Assembly: GCA_002422995.1 (NCBI GenBank)
Contig: DIUK01000020.1
Span: 1-7,471, forward strand
From: Rhodocyclaceae bacterium UBA6160
Lineage (GTDB): Bacteria > Pseudomonadota > Gammaproteobacteria > Burkholderiales > Rhodocyclaceae
DNA: 7,471 bases
Reading direction: 5' to 3'
The notes under the pieces are model-generated. The model had not been told where the DNA came from and did not search any database. It saw only the letters and a program-made list of their open reading frames with translations. The position numbers and the translations under genes were made by a program. Positions 1-6,211 of this stretch are shown here, piece by piece. Position 1 is the first letter of the stretch; each line of letters opens with the position of its first letter.

Positions 1-616
1 CATCGCTCATCGCCGGCACATACGCCCCGCCCGCCGTGCAAGAGCCCATGACCACGGCAATTTGCGGAATGCCTTGCGCGCTCATGGTGGCCTGATTGAA
101 AAAAATGCGGCCGAAATGGTCCCGGTCGGGGAACACCTCATCTTGCGCGGGCAAAAATGCACCACCCGAATCGACCAGATAAATGCACGGCAGGCGATTT
201 TGCTGGGCGATTTCCTGCGCACGCAAATGTTTTTTCACGGTCAGCGGGTAATACGTGCCCCCTTTGACGGTTGCGTCATTCGCCACGATCATGCACTCCA
301 CACCACGCACGCGGCCAATGCCGGTGATTACGCCGGCTGAGGCAATCTCCCCATCGCCGCCATCCGTGCCATACAAGCCATAAGCCGCCAGCGTGGATAG
401 CTCTAAAAATGCCGACCCCGCATCGATCAATGCATCAATGCGATCCCGCACCAACAGTTTGCCGCGCGCCAGATGCTTTGCTCGCGCAGCCTCTGAACCG
501 CCCCGTATCACCAGCGCCGACTTTTCCTGCAAGTCGTCAATTAACGCCTGCATGGCCGTAGCATTGGTCTTGAATTCTTCGCTACGTATATTGATTGCGG
601 ATTGAATAACCGACAC
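1..616 (-). CDS. mccB: Methylcrotonoyl-CoA carboxylase beta (carboxyltransferase) subunit, N-terminal part
   Basis: Carboxyltransferase subunit of biotin-dependent 3-methylcrotonyl-CoA carboxylase, the cytosolic leucine-degradation enzyme that makes 3-methylglutaconyl-CoA. The visible 205 residues form the first part of the crotonase-like carboxyltransferase domain, and the rest lies beyond the left edge (family length is about 535). Recognisable segments are an N-terminus reading VIQSAINIRSEEFKTN, then RGKLLVRDRIDALID, IYLVDSGGAFLPAQDEVFPD, and GSCTAGGAYVPAMSD at the window edge. The SGGAFLPxQ and FPDRDHFGRIFFNQ segments fit MccB better than propionyl- or acetyl-CoA carboxyltransferases. The start is GTG at 616-614, chosen because translation from it gives the usual MccB N-terminus; the first in-frame ATG would remove about 21 conserved-looking residues. 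The GTG overlaps the TAG stop of the upstream gene by one base (TAGTG), which suggests translational coupling. A G-rich run at 623-627 could be a weak ribosome-binding site. Confidence 0.93.
   Translation of the reverse strand, partial: MSVIQSAINIRSEEFKTNATAMQALIDDLQEKSALVIRGGSEAARAKHLARGKLLVRDRIDALIDAGSAFLELSTLAAYGLYGTDGGDGEIASAGVITGIGRVRGVECMIVANDATVKGGTYYPLTVKKHLRAQEIAQQNRLPCIYLVDSGGAFLPAQDEVFPDRDHFGRIFFNQATMSAQGIPQIAVVMGSCTAGGAYVPAMSD
503..525 (-). repeat. 23-bp near-perfect inverted match inside mccB, copy 1
   Basis: This is the partner of the element at 6189-6211, in inverted orientation and about 5.7 kb away. It lies in the N-terminal coding part of mccB and is in frame with normal MccB sequence, so if copying occurred, this is the more likely source. 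Confidence 0.55.
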
Positions 617-1236
617 TAAAAACCCCCAGTAGCTAACCAACGTTCAAGTTGTGGCAGACGATCAACACCCCAAAACGGCTCGTGATCAATTTTAAAAAAT
701 GGCGCACCACACACACCTTCAGCAATCGCCCGATCATTTTCGTCTTTCAGCCGCGCTTTAATTTCTGGCGTTGTCACTGCCTGCGCCAAAGTCACCGCAT
801 CCAAGCCGGCCTGCTGCGCAATCGCCTCGACCACGGCGGCCTCTGAAATATCACGGTTGTCCACAAATAACGCACGAAACACCATACGTGCAAATTGATG
901 GGCAATATCAGTTGCATCAGGCACGTCCTGTGCTGCCAACCAGTAATACGCCCTTGCGGCTACTTGTGTAGGCAAAGGAAAGCGGGATGGCATCTGAAAG
1001 GGCAAATCCAAAAATCTTGCCGAGCGCGCAAAGTCACGCACACTGTAATCGCCTTTTAACGGCAAAGCGACCAAGGGTGCTGCTTGCGTCACCTGGAAAA
1101 TAGCCCCCAGCAAAATAGGATGCCAAGTAACCGAGCACCCATACCGCGCAGCCAGCGCATCAATTTTTTCCGCTGCCAGATAAGAATAAGGCGAAGAAAA
1201 GTCAAACCAGAAATCTATCGGCAATTTCATTTTCAT
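616..1236 (-). CDS. 2-hydroxychromene-2-carboxylate isomerase-like protein (DsbA/GST-kappa fold)
   Basis: A 206-residue thioredoxin-fold protein of the HCCA isomerase (NahD-like) branch of the DsbA/GST-kappa family. The N-terminal FWFDFSSPYSYLA segment (residues 9-21) carries the Ser expected at the glutathione-activating position (Ser14 most likely). GVCGAPFF near residues 174-181 is the cis-proline segment, and FWGVDRLPQLERWL is the typical C-terminal tail. Length matches the family (about 200). Characterised members isomerise 2-hydroxychromene-2-carboxylate with glutathione during naphthalene degradation, but no aromatic-degradation gene is seen here. The gene sits between ivd (43 bp upstream) and mccB (1-bp overlap), so it is probably co-transcribed with leucine catabolism and its true substrate is unknown. 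The first ATG (1236-1234) is preferred over the Met two codons later because a GAGAG/GCGAG purine stretch lies just upstream. The family call is firm, but the substrate is not known. Confidence 0.9.
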   Translation of the reverse strand: MKMKLPIDFWFDFSSPYSYLAAEKIDALAARYGCSVTWHPILLGAIFQVTQAAPLVALPLKGDYSVRDFARSARFLDLPFQMPSRFPLPTQVAARAYYWLAAQDVPDATDIAHQFARMVFRALFVDNRDISEAAVVEAIAQQAGLDAVTLAQAVTTPEIKARLKDENDRAIAEGVCGAPFFKIDHEPFWGVDRLPQLERWLATGGF

Positions 1237-1279
1237 GATCTCGCTCTCTAAGCAAAAGAAGCAAAAGACGCTTCACCTC

Positions 1280-2461
1280 TCAGCGCGTTTCATTAAACAA
1301 TTCCCGGCCAATCAATGCCCGCCGAATTTCAGATGTGCCCGCACCGATTTCATACAACTTGGCGTCCCGCCACAAGCGCCCCGCCGGGTAGTCATTGATG
1401 TAACCATTGCCGCCCAGCACTTGTATCGCCTCACCCGCCATCCAGGTGGCTTTTTCAGCCGCATACAAAATCGCCCCTGCCGCTTCCTTGCGCAAGGACC
1501 TGGCTTCTTCGGCACTGGCATTCACCAAGCTGTCGCAACGGCGGCCAACGGCATACACATAAGCTCGCGTAGCCTGCCAGGTGGTGTACATGTCCGCGAG
1601 CTTGCCTTGCATGAGTTGAAACTCGCCAATGGCCTGACCAAACTGTTTTCGCTCATGCAAATACGGCAGCACCACATCCATGCACGCCGCCATGATCCCC
1701 AAAGGCCCGCCTGAGAGCACCGCGCGTTCGTAATCCAGGCCGCTCATCAACACTTTTACGCCTTCACCGACTTGCCCCAGCACATTGCCCAGCGGCACTG
1801 CGCAATGGTCGAAAAACAACGGAAAAGTATTAGAACCACGCATGCCCAGCTTGTCCAGATGCAAGCCAGCGCTAAAACCGGCCAAGCCTTTTTCGATGAT
1901 GAACGCAGTAATGCCTTTGGCGCCTGCCGAAGCATTGGTTTTGGCATACACAATTAGCACATCCGCGTCGCCGCCATTGGTAATCCACATTTTCGAGCCA
2001 TTCAAAACAAAGTGGTCGCCCTTGTTTTCAGCTTTTAATGTCATGGACACCACGTCCGACCCGGCATTGGGCTCGGACATCGCCAAAGCGCCCACATGTT
2101 CGCCGGAAATCAGCTTGGGCAGATACGCCTTCTTCTGTGCGTCCGTGCCATTGCGCCGCAATTGATTCACGCACAAGTTGGAATGCGCGCCATACGAGAG
2201 GCCAACCGAGGCCGAGGCGCGCGATATTTCTTCCATCGCCACAATGTGCGCCAGATACCCCATGCCCGTGCCACCATAAGCTTCTTCCACGCTCATGCCC
2301 AATAAGCCCATGTCGCCGAGCTTGCACCACAGATCCGCCGGGAAAAGATTGTCTTTATCAATCTGCGCCGCGCGCGGGGCGATTTCCTTTTGCGCAAACT
2401 GCCATACCGCGTCGCGCAAGGTGTCAATATCTTCGCCTAACGCAAAGTCGAGTCCTACCAT
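1280..2461 (-). CDS. ivd: Isovaleryl-CoA dehydrogenase
   Basis: FAD-dependent acyl-CoA dehydrogenase that oxidises isovaleryl-CoA to 3-methylcrotonyl-CoA, passing electrons to ETF; also called liuA. It has 393 residues, the normal length. Acyl-CoA dehydrogenase signature 1 is visible as ALAMSEPNAGSD (125-136). Signature 2 is QVLGGNGYINDYPAGR (347-362), followed by RDAKLYEIGAGTSEIRR (365-381). The substrate class is shown by the catalytic base: most acyl-CoA dehydrogenases carry Glu in the YEGTS-type motif near the C-terminus, whereas here that place reads IGAGTS. A Glu instead lies at 245 in GLDYERAVLSGGPLG, the position used by isovaleryl-CoA dehydrogenases. An AAGGAG ribosome-binding site lies 8 nt before the ATG and fixes the start. 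It is the first gene of the minus-strand unit, followed by the isomerase-like gene and mccB, the product of Ivd being the substrate of Mcc. No regulator gene (liuR or liuQ) is visible. Confidence 0.96.
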   Translation of the reverse strand: MVGLDFALGEDIDTLRDAVWQFAQKEIAPRAAQIDKDNLFPADLWCKLGDMGLLGMSVEEAYGGTGMGYLAHIVAMEEISRASASVGLSYGAHSNLCVNQLRRNGTDAQKKAYLPKLISGEHVGALAMSEPNAGSDVVSMTLKAENKGDHFVLNGSKMWITNGGDADVLIVYAKTNASAGAKGITAFIIEKGLAGFSAGLHLDKLGMRGSNTFPLFFDHCAVPLGNVLGQVGEGVKVLMSGLDYERAVLSGGPLGIMAACMDVVLPYLHERKQFGQAIGEFQLMQGKLADMYTTWQATRAYVYAVGRRCDSLVNASAEEARSLRKEAAGAILYAAEKATWMAGEAIQVLGGNGYINDYPAGRLWRDAKLYEIGAGTSEIRRALIGRELFNETR

Positions 2462-2469
2462 CCTGGCTA

Positions 2470-2475
2470 CTCCTT
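2470..2475 (-). promoter_or_regulatory. Shine-Dalgarno of ivd
   Basis: The minus strand reads AAGGAG, then 8 nt, then ATG. It is the strongest ribosome-binding site in the window and supports the chosen ivd start. Confidence 0.8.
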
Positions 2476-2479
2476 AATT

Positions 2480-2501
2480 GATTCGGTGACGATTCGGGAA
2501 C
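2480..2501. repeat. 11-bp tandem repeat in the ivd leader
   Basis: GATTCGGTGAC (2480-2490) is followed directly by GATTCGGGAAC (2491-2501), matching at 9 of 11 positions. The period is close to one helical turn, and the repeat sits just upstream of the ivd ribosome-binding site. It could be a regulator site or chance. The repetition is seen directly; any function is inferred. Confidence 0.4.
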
Positions 2502-2510
2502 GAACAGACC

Positions 2511-2526
2511 CTGCTGATTTGCAGCA
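2511..2526. promoter_or_regulatory. Small dyad in the divergent intergenic region
   Basis: TGCTG (2512-2516) and CAGCA (2522-2526) are perfect inverted halves around ATTTG. Read one register over, the same stretch gives CTGC-N6-GCAG (2511-2524). It could be a weak hairpin in the ivd leader or an operator half-site pair for either divergent unit. The TGC/GCA character loosely recalls sites of PhaR-type PHA regulators, but the spacing is longer than I would expect. Confidence 0.3.
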
Positions 2527-2646
2527 ATGTGCCTCCCGTCAAAATCCGCTAACATGACAAACAATGAGTTTAATTATTCTCTATCTGCAGAATCAAACCG
2601 AGATACAGAAAATAGTGATGTAGATTTATCCACCTAACAGCATTTT

Positions 2647-2676
2647 TTGATTTTTTAATACCATAAACACTATAGC
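2647..2676 (+). promoter_or_regulatory. Candidate sigma70-like promoter for the MBL-phaC-PIN unit
   Basis: TTGATT (2647-2652) and TATAGC (2671-2676) are each four-of-six matches to the -35 and -10 hexamers and are 18 bp apart. They lie in the most AT-rich part of the intergenic region, which includes two T6 runs (2643-2648 and 2651-2656). This would give a leader of roughly 40 nt before the ATG at 2721. On the opposite strand, AATAAT (complement of 2573-2578) could be a -10 for ivd, but no convincing -35 accompanies it. Confidence 0.35.
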
Positions 2677-2720
2677 AGGACAGAATCACAAAACCACATG
2701 CACCACTCTGTAACCACCCC

Positions 2721-3770
2721 ATGAACGCACCCCTAACTTACACGCACGACAGCTCGCCTGAGGCAGGCACAGCGACTACCATTTTGCCTGGCATAGAGTG
2801 GATTTGCATGCCGTTGCCCTTTGCCTTGAATCACATCAACCTTTGGCTGCTGGCTGATGGTCAACATCCCGGGGCTAAACCAGGTTATGCCATAGTAGAC
2901 ACCGGCATTGCCACGCCTGACGTGCACCAAGCATGGGGCAAGCTACTCGCCGACCGCCAACTTACGCGCGCCATCGTTACTCACCTGCATCCCGATCACG
3001 TTGGCAATGCCCGTTGGCTGGAAGAAAAAACCGGTGCAGCGCTGTGGATGTCCCAAGGCGACTATCTCACGGCCAAGCTGATCAACGCGGGCGTCTCGCC
3101 ATTTTCAACCACAGACCTGATTGATTTTTTCGTGCGTCACGGCATGGGGCAGGAACATGCCGCTGCGTTTGAAAAACGCGGCAATTCCTACAAAGACGGC
3201 GTGCCCAGCTTACCCTCCAGTTATATCCAGCTATTTGACAATGAGGTCCTGCGCATTGGTGCCCACGAGTGGCGTACCATCGTCGGTTATGGCCATGCGG
3301 CAGAACACATGAGCCTGTATTGCGAAGAACTGCACGTGCTGATTTCCGGCGACATGTTATTGCCACGCATTTCGACCAATATCTCGGTGCATCCGGCCAA
3401 CCCCTATGCCAATCCGCTCAAGCTGTTTCTGGATTCCATTGATAAATTTCTAGCACTCCCCGCAGACACGCTGGTACTACCCTCGCACGGCAGACCTTTT
3501 CGCGGTCTGCATGGACGAGTTACAGCCTTGCATCAGCACCATACCGAGCGTTGCGAAATTTTGCTCAACGCCTGCAAAGGCAAGGCACACAACGCAGCAG
3601 AAATCATTCCCGCCTTGTTTGAACGCGAGTTCAACGACGCCCATCAAACAATGTTCGCCATGGGCGAAGCCATTGCCCACCTGAACTATCTGGTGCATGG
3701 CGGAAAAATGCAGCGCATCGACACCAACCAACGCGATGACGCCCACAAGACCATACGATTTATCAGCTAG
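2721..3770 (+). CDS. MBL-fold metallo-hydrolase, first gene of the PHA synthase unit
   Basis: A 349-residue metallo-beta-lactamase-fold hydrolase with a complete dinuclear metal site. HLHPDH (88-93) is the HxHxDH motif, VGYGHAAEH (188-196) supplies the next ligand (His192 most likely), SGD (209-211) supplies the bridging Asp211, and PSHG (254-257) supplies His256. The last 80 or so residues (HTERCEILLNACKGKAHNA onward) look like the small winged-helix extension found after MBL domains of the LACTB2/glyoxalase II-like group. No signal peptide is seen, so it is probably cytosolic. Family members hydrolyse thioesters, lactones, phosphodiesters or RNA, and sequence alone does not choose between these. 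Its stop codon overlaps the phaC ribosome-binding site, so it is almost certainly co-transcribed with phaC, which makes a thioester or hydroxyacyl-ester substrate plausible. No clear Shine-Dalgarno precedes the ATG. A nine-codon reading frame including its stop (2698-2724) ends across this start codon. Confidence 0.9.
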   Translation: MNAPLTYTHDSSPEAGTATTILPGIEWICMPLPFALNHINLWLLADGQHPGAKPGYAIVDTGIATPDVHQAWGKLLADRQLTRAIVTHLHPDHVGNARWLEEKTGAALWMSQGDYLTAKLINAGVSPFSTTDLIDFFVRHGMGQEHAAAFEKRGNSYKDGVPSLPSSYIQLFDNEVLRIGAHEWRTIVGYGHAAEHMSLYCEELHVLISGDMLLPRISTNISVHPANPYANPLKLFLDSIDKFLALPADTLVLPSHGRPFRGLHGRVTALHQHHTERCEILLNACKGKAHNAAEIIPALFEREFNDAHQTMFAMGEAIAHLNYLVHGGKMQRIDTNQRDDAHKTIRFIS

Positions 3771-3773
3771 GAG
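3769..3773 (+). promoter_or_regulatory. Shine-Dalgarno of phaC overlapping the MBL stop codon
   Basis: AGGAG begins inside the TAG stop of the hydrolase gene (3768-3770) and lies 6 nt before the phaC ATG. It supports this start and indicates translational coupling of the two genes. Confidence 0.8.
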
Positions 3774-3779
3774 AAATAC

Positions 3780-5624
3780 ATGGCCAATCAAGCTCCCAAA
3801 ACAACAGAAAACACCTCTCCGATTGATCAAAAAAATCTCGCCGACATTTACGCAGATGTTGCCCAGCGTGCAACCAGATTAATCACTGAACACTTGCAAC
3901 GCCAGATGGAAAAGGGCATCACGCCACCCACCGATGACGTAGGCGTTTTGCATGCATTTACCGACATGTTTGCAAAAATAATTTCCAACCCGCAAAAACT
4001 GGCCCAGGCGCAACTAAACCTGGCGTGGGATTATTTTTCCTTGTGGCAGCAGGCCATGCTGCGCGCCATGGGCAGCGAAACCCAGCCACTTGCCACGCCC
4101 CCAAAAGGCGATAACCGCTTTAAGGATGCGCAATGGGATGAAAGTTTTCTGTTCGACTTTATCAAGCAAAGCTATCTCGTAACCGCACGCCATATTTATG
4201 AAACGGTAAATAACGTTGAAGGCCTGGATGCCCGCGACCAACAGAAAGTAAATTTTTTCACCCACCAATTTGTAGATGCCTTATCGCCCTCGAATTTCGC
4301 ACTGACCAACCCCGCTGTTGTGCGTGAAACGCTCGACACGCATGGGCAAAATCTGCTCAATGGCTTTAACAATCTGCTTCGTGACATTGAAGCAGGTGAT
4401 GGTCAGTTACGCATCAAAATGGCGGACCCCGAAGCCTTCAAGCTGGGCGAAAATGTCGCCTCCACGCCGGGCAAAGTGGTGTTTCAGAACGAGCTTATTC
4501 AACTCTTGCAGTTTGAACCCACGACCCCACAGCAGTTCAAACGTCCCCTGCTGATTATTCCACCCTGGATCAACAAATATTACATTCTTGACCTTCGCCC
4601 CGCTAACTCATTCATCAAATGGGCTACGGATCAAGGGCATAGCGTATTCGTCATTTCCTGGGTCAACCCAGACGAACGCCTGGCAGAAAAAGACTTTTCC
4701 AGCTATCTCAAAGAAGGCTCGCTCGCTGCTATTGATACCGTTTGCAAGCAAACGGGCGAAAAAGAAATTAACCTTATCGGCTATTGTCTTGGCGGCACTT
4801 TACTTGCCTCCACTATGGGTTATATGGTGGCTAAAAAAGACCCGCGCATTGTTTCTGCCACCTTCTTTGTCACCATGCTGGATTTTTCCGAGCCGGGCGA
4901 TCTGGGCGTATTCATTGATGACAAACAGCTCAGCTCACTAGAGAAAAAAATGCAGGCACGCGGCTACCTGGATGGCAGCGAAATGGCCGGATCATTCAAC
5001 ATGCTGCGCGCAAATGACTTGATCTGGTCATTTGTCGTGAATAACTATTTGCTAGGCAAGCAACCTTTCCCGTTTGATCTGCTGTACTGGAATTCCGACT
5101 CCACCCGCATGCCCTACGCGATGCACAGTGAATATCTGCGCAACATGTACTTGAACAATCTGCTCAAGGAACCGGGCGGCATCACCTTGCTCGATACACC
5201 GATCGACCTCACCAAAATCACCACGCCCAGCTACTTTATTTCCACCATTGAAGACCACATTGCGCCGTGGAAGAGCACCTACCTCGGCGCGGGCTTGTTC
5301 AGCGGCCCAGTGCGCTTTGTGCTCGGCGGTTCAGGGCACATCGCCGGTATTGTTAACCCGCCAAGCGCCGGCAAGTATGGCTACTGGACGAATGAGGGCA
5401 AAACCAGCGGCAAGAAAAAAGTTTTACCTAAAAGCGCCGACGAATGGTTTAGCGGCGCTGAAAAACACGAAGGCTCCTGGTGGAATGACTGGCAAGCCTG
5501 GATTACGCAATTGAATGCCGAACAAGTGCCCGCACGCGATCCGGCCAAAGGCAAGTTAAAGATACTGGAAGACGCCCCCGGCAGCTACGCCAAATTACGA
5601 CTGGATACACTTAAAAAAGCTTGA
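3780..5624 (+). CDS. phaC: Class I poly(3-hydroxyalkanoate) synthase
   Basis: Granule-associated polymerase that joins short-chain (R)-3-hydroxyacyl-CoA units, chiefly 3-hydroxybutyryl-CoA, into PHA with release of CoA. It has 614 residues, near the upper end for class I enzymes. Residues about 1-105 form the variable N-terminal region, and GDNRFKDAQWDESFLFDFIKQ (110-130) opens the conserved PhaC N-domain. The lipase-like box GYCLGG (334-339) places the nucleophile at Cys336. The rest of the triad is Asp492 in STIEDHIAPW and His520 in GGSGHIAG; the 28-residue Asp-His spacing equals that of the Cupriavidus necator enzyme (Asp480/His508). SWWNDW near 566-571 is the usual C-terminal aromatic patch. 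No phaA, phaB, phaP or phaR gene lies next to it. The upstream partner is an MBL hydrolase and the downstream partner a PIN-domain gene whose start overlaps this stop. The N-terminal 50 residues are polar and unlike a signal peptide. Confidence 0.97.
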   Translation: MANQAPKTTENTSPIDQKNLADIYADVAQRATRLITEHLQRQMEKGITPPTDDVGVLHAFTDMFAKIISNPQKLAQAQLNLAWDYFSLWQQAMLRAMGSETQPLATPPKGDNRFKDAQWDESFLFDFIKQSYLVTARHIYETVNNVEGLDARDQQKVNFFTHQFVDALSPSNFALTNPAVVRETLDTHGQNLLNGFNNLLRDIEAGDGQLRIKMADPEAFKLGENVASTPGKVVFQNELIQLLQFEPTTPQQFKRPLLIIPPWINKYYILDLRPANSFIKWATDQGHSVFVISWVNPDERLAEKDFSSYLKEGSLAAIDTVCKQTGEKEINLIGYCLGGTLLASTMGYMVAKKDPRIVSATFFVTMLDFSEPGDLGVFIDDKQLSSLEKKMQARGYLDGSEMAGSFNMLRANDLIWSFVVNNYLLGKQPFPFDLLYWNSDSTRMPYAMHSEYLRNMYLNNLLKEPGGITLLDTPIDLTKITTPSYFISTIEDHIAPWKSTYLGAGLFSGPVRFVLGGSGHIAGIVNPPSAGKYGYWTNEGKTSGKKKVLPKSADEWFSGAEKHEGSWWNDWQAWITQLNAEQVPARDPAKGKLKILEDAPGSYAKLRLDTLKKA

Positions 5625-6190
5625 CACAACAAACAGCAAACTCGTCCAGCACCCAACCCGCTCTGCGGGTAGTGCTGGACACCAACGTTTTAGTCTCGCT
5701 CTACGTTTTTGCTGATAGCCGGTTTGCGCCCTTGCGCGCGCAAATCGAAACAGGCGTTTGGCTTGCCCTCACTAGCGAAGACTGTCTCGCAGAATTCAAA
5801 CGCGTACTGAACTATCCGCTATTCGCCTTACCGCAGGAAAAGCAAACTGCCGCTTATGCTGCGTATTACGCGCACATACATTGCGTCATGCCAGCAACAA
5901 CAGAAGCAGCACGGCTCGCCTTGGCGACACAGCAAGCACCAGGGTTTGCGCCACGCGTTAGCCAGGTGACCCGAACCAGCCAAACCGTTTTGCCACTGTG
6001 TAAAGATCGCGATGATCAGAAATTTTTGGAAGCAGCACTTGCTGGCGCTGCGGATTGGCTCATCACAGGCGATAAAGCCTTGCTGATTTTGGCGAAGCGG
6101 GCGCGCTTGCGCAGCTTGTTTCGCATACTCACCCCGGAAGATGCCTTAACCGCACTCAATGCCAATAACTCACTAAACCAGATCGCCTAA
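5621..6190 (+). CDS. PIN-domain protein (putative toxin component of the COG1569 type)
   Basis: A 189-residue PIN-domain protein, a fold of Mg-dependent single-strand RNases. The acidic set is visible as VVLDTNVLVSLY (Asp20), CLAEFKRVL (Glu58), CKDRDDQKFLEAAL (Asp129, Asp131 and Asp132) and LITGDKALL (Asp151). This arrangement, including the DDxKFLEAA block, matches the family annotated as putative toxin-antitoxin toxin component, PIN family. The start is inferred to be TTG at 5621, overlapping the phaC TGA stop (TTGA); no ATG lies before the conserved LDTN motif, and the only other choice is a GTG too close to it. No good Shine-Dalgarno is seen, so expression probably depends on phaC translation. 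The first 14 residues are a Ser/Thr/Gln-rich lead. No small antitoxin-like gene is found beside it, which is unusual for a VapC-type toxin and leaves room for a housekeeping RNA-processing role. Confidence 0.82.
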   Translation: MTQQTANSSSTQPALRVVLDTNVLVSLYVFADSRFAPLRAQIETGVWLALTSEDCLAEFKRVLNYPLFALPQEKQTAAYAAYYAHIHCVMPATTEAARLALATQQAPGFAPRVSQVTRTSQTVLPLCKDRDDQKFLEAALAGAADWLITGDKALLILAKRARLRSLFRILTPEDALTALNANNSLNQIA

Positions 6191-6211
6191 AAGTCGGCGC
6201 TGGTGACACGG
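6189..6211 (+). repeat. 23-bp near-perfect inverted match to mccB, copy 2
   Basis: The segment begins within the PIN-gene stop codon and matches the mccB coding strand (complement of 503-525) at 22 of 23 positions, with a single C/T difference at 6207. The core shared 18-mer starts AAAAGTCGGCGC. In mccB the sequence is ordinary coding DNA for EKSALVIRG; here it is non-coding. This may be a transferred fragment, a repeat family or chance. Confidence 0.55.

Noticed and set aside
1235..1714. 159-residue plus-strand frame opposite ivd
   Set aside because: Antisense to the highly conserved C-terminal part of isovaleryl-CoA dehydrogenase, with no recognisable domain or good start signal.
2038..2481. 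147-residue plus-strand frame opposite the ivd N-terminus
   Set aside because: Its Arg/Pro/Cys-rich composition is typical of antisense of a GC-richer gene, and no motif is seen.
2626..2634. TTATCCACC, an 8/9 match to a DnaA box
   Set aside because: A single copy without clustered boxes or replication genes. A similar word on the other strand near 6986 is inside the ABC gene. This does not support an origin.
3490..3510. Perfect 7-bp stem with 7-nt loop (GCAGACC/GGTCTGC) inside the MBL gene
   Set aside because: It lies in coding sequence for the SHGRPFRGL region, has no T-run, and stems this short are expected by chance several times in 7 kb.
5621..6190. Complete type II toxin-antitoxin pair
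   Set aside because: Only the PIN half is present; neither the phaC end nor the 91-bp downstream gap contains a small antitoxin-like frame.
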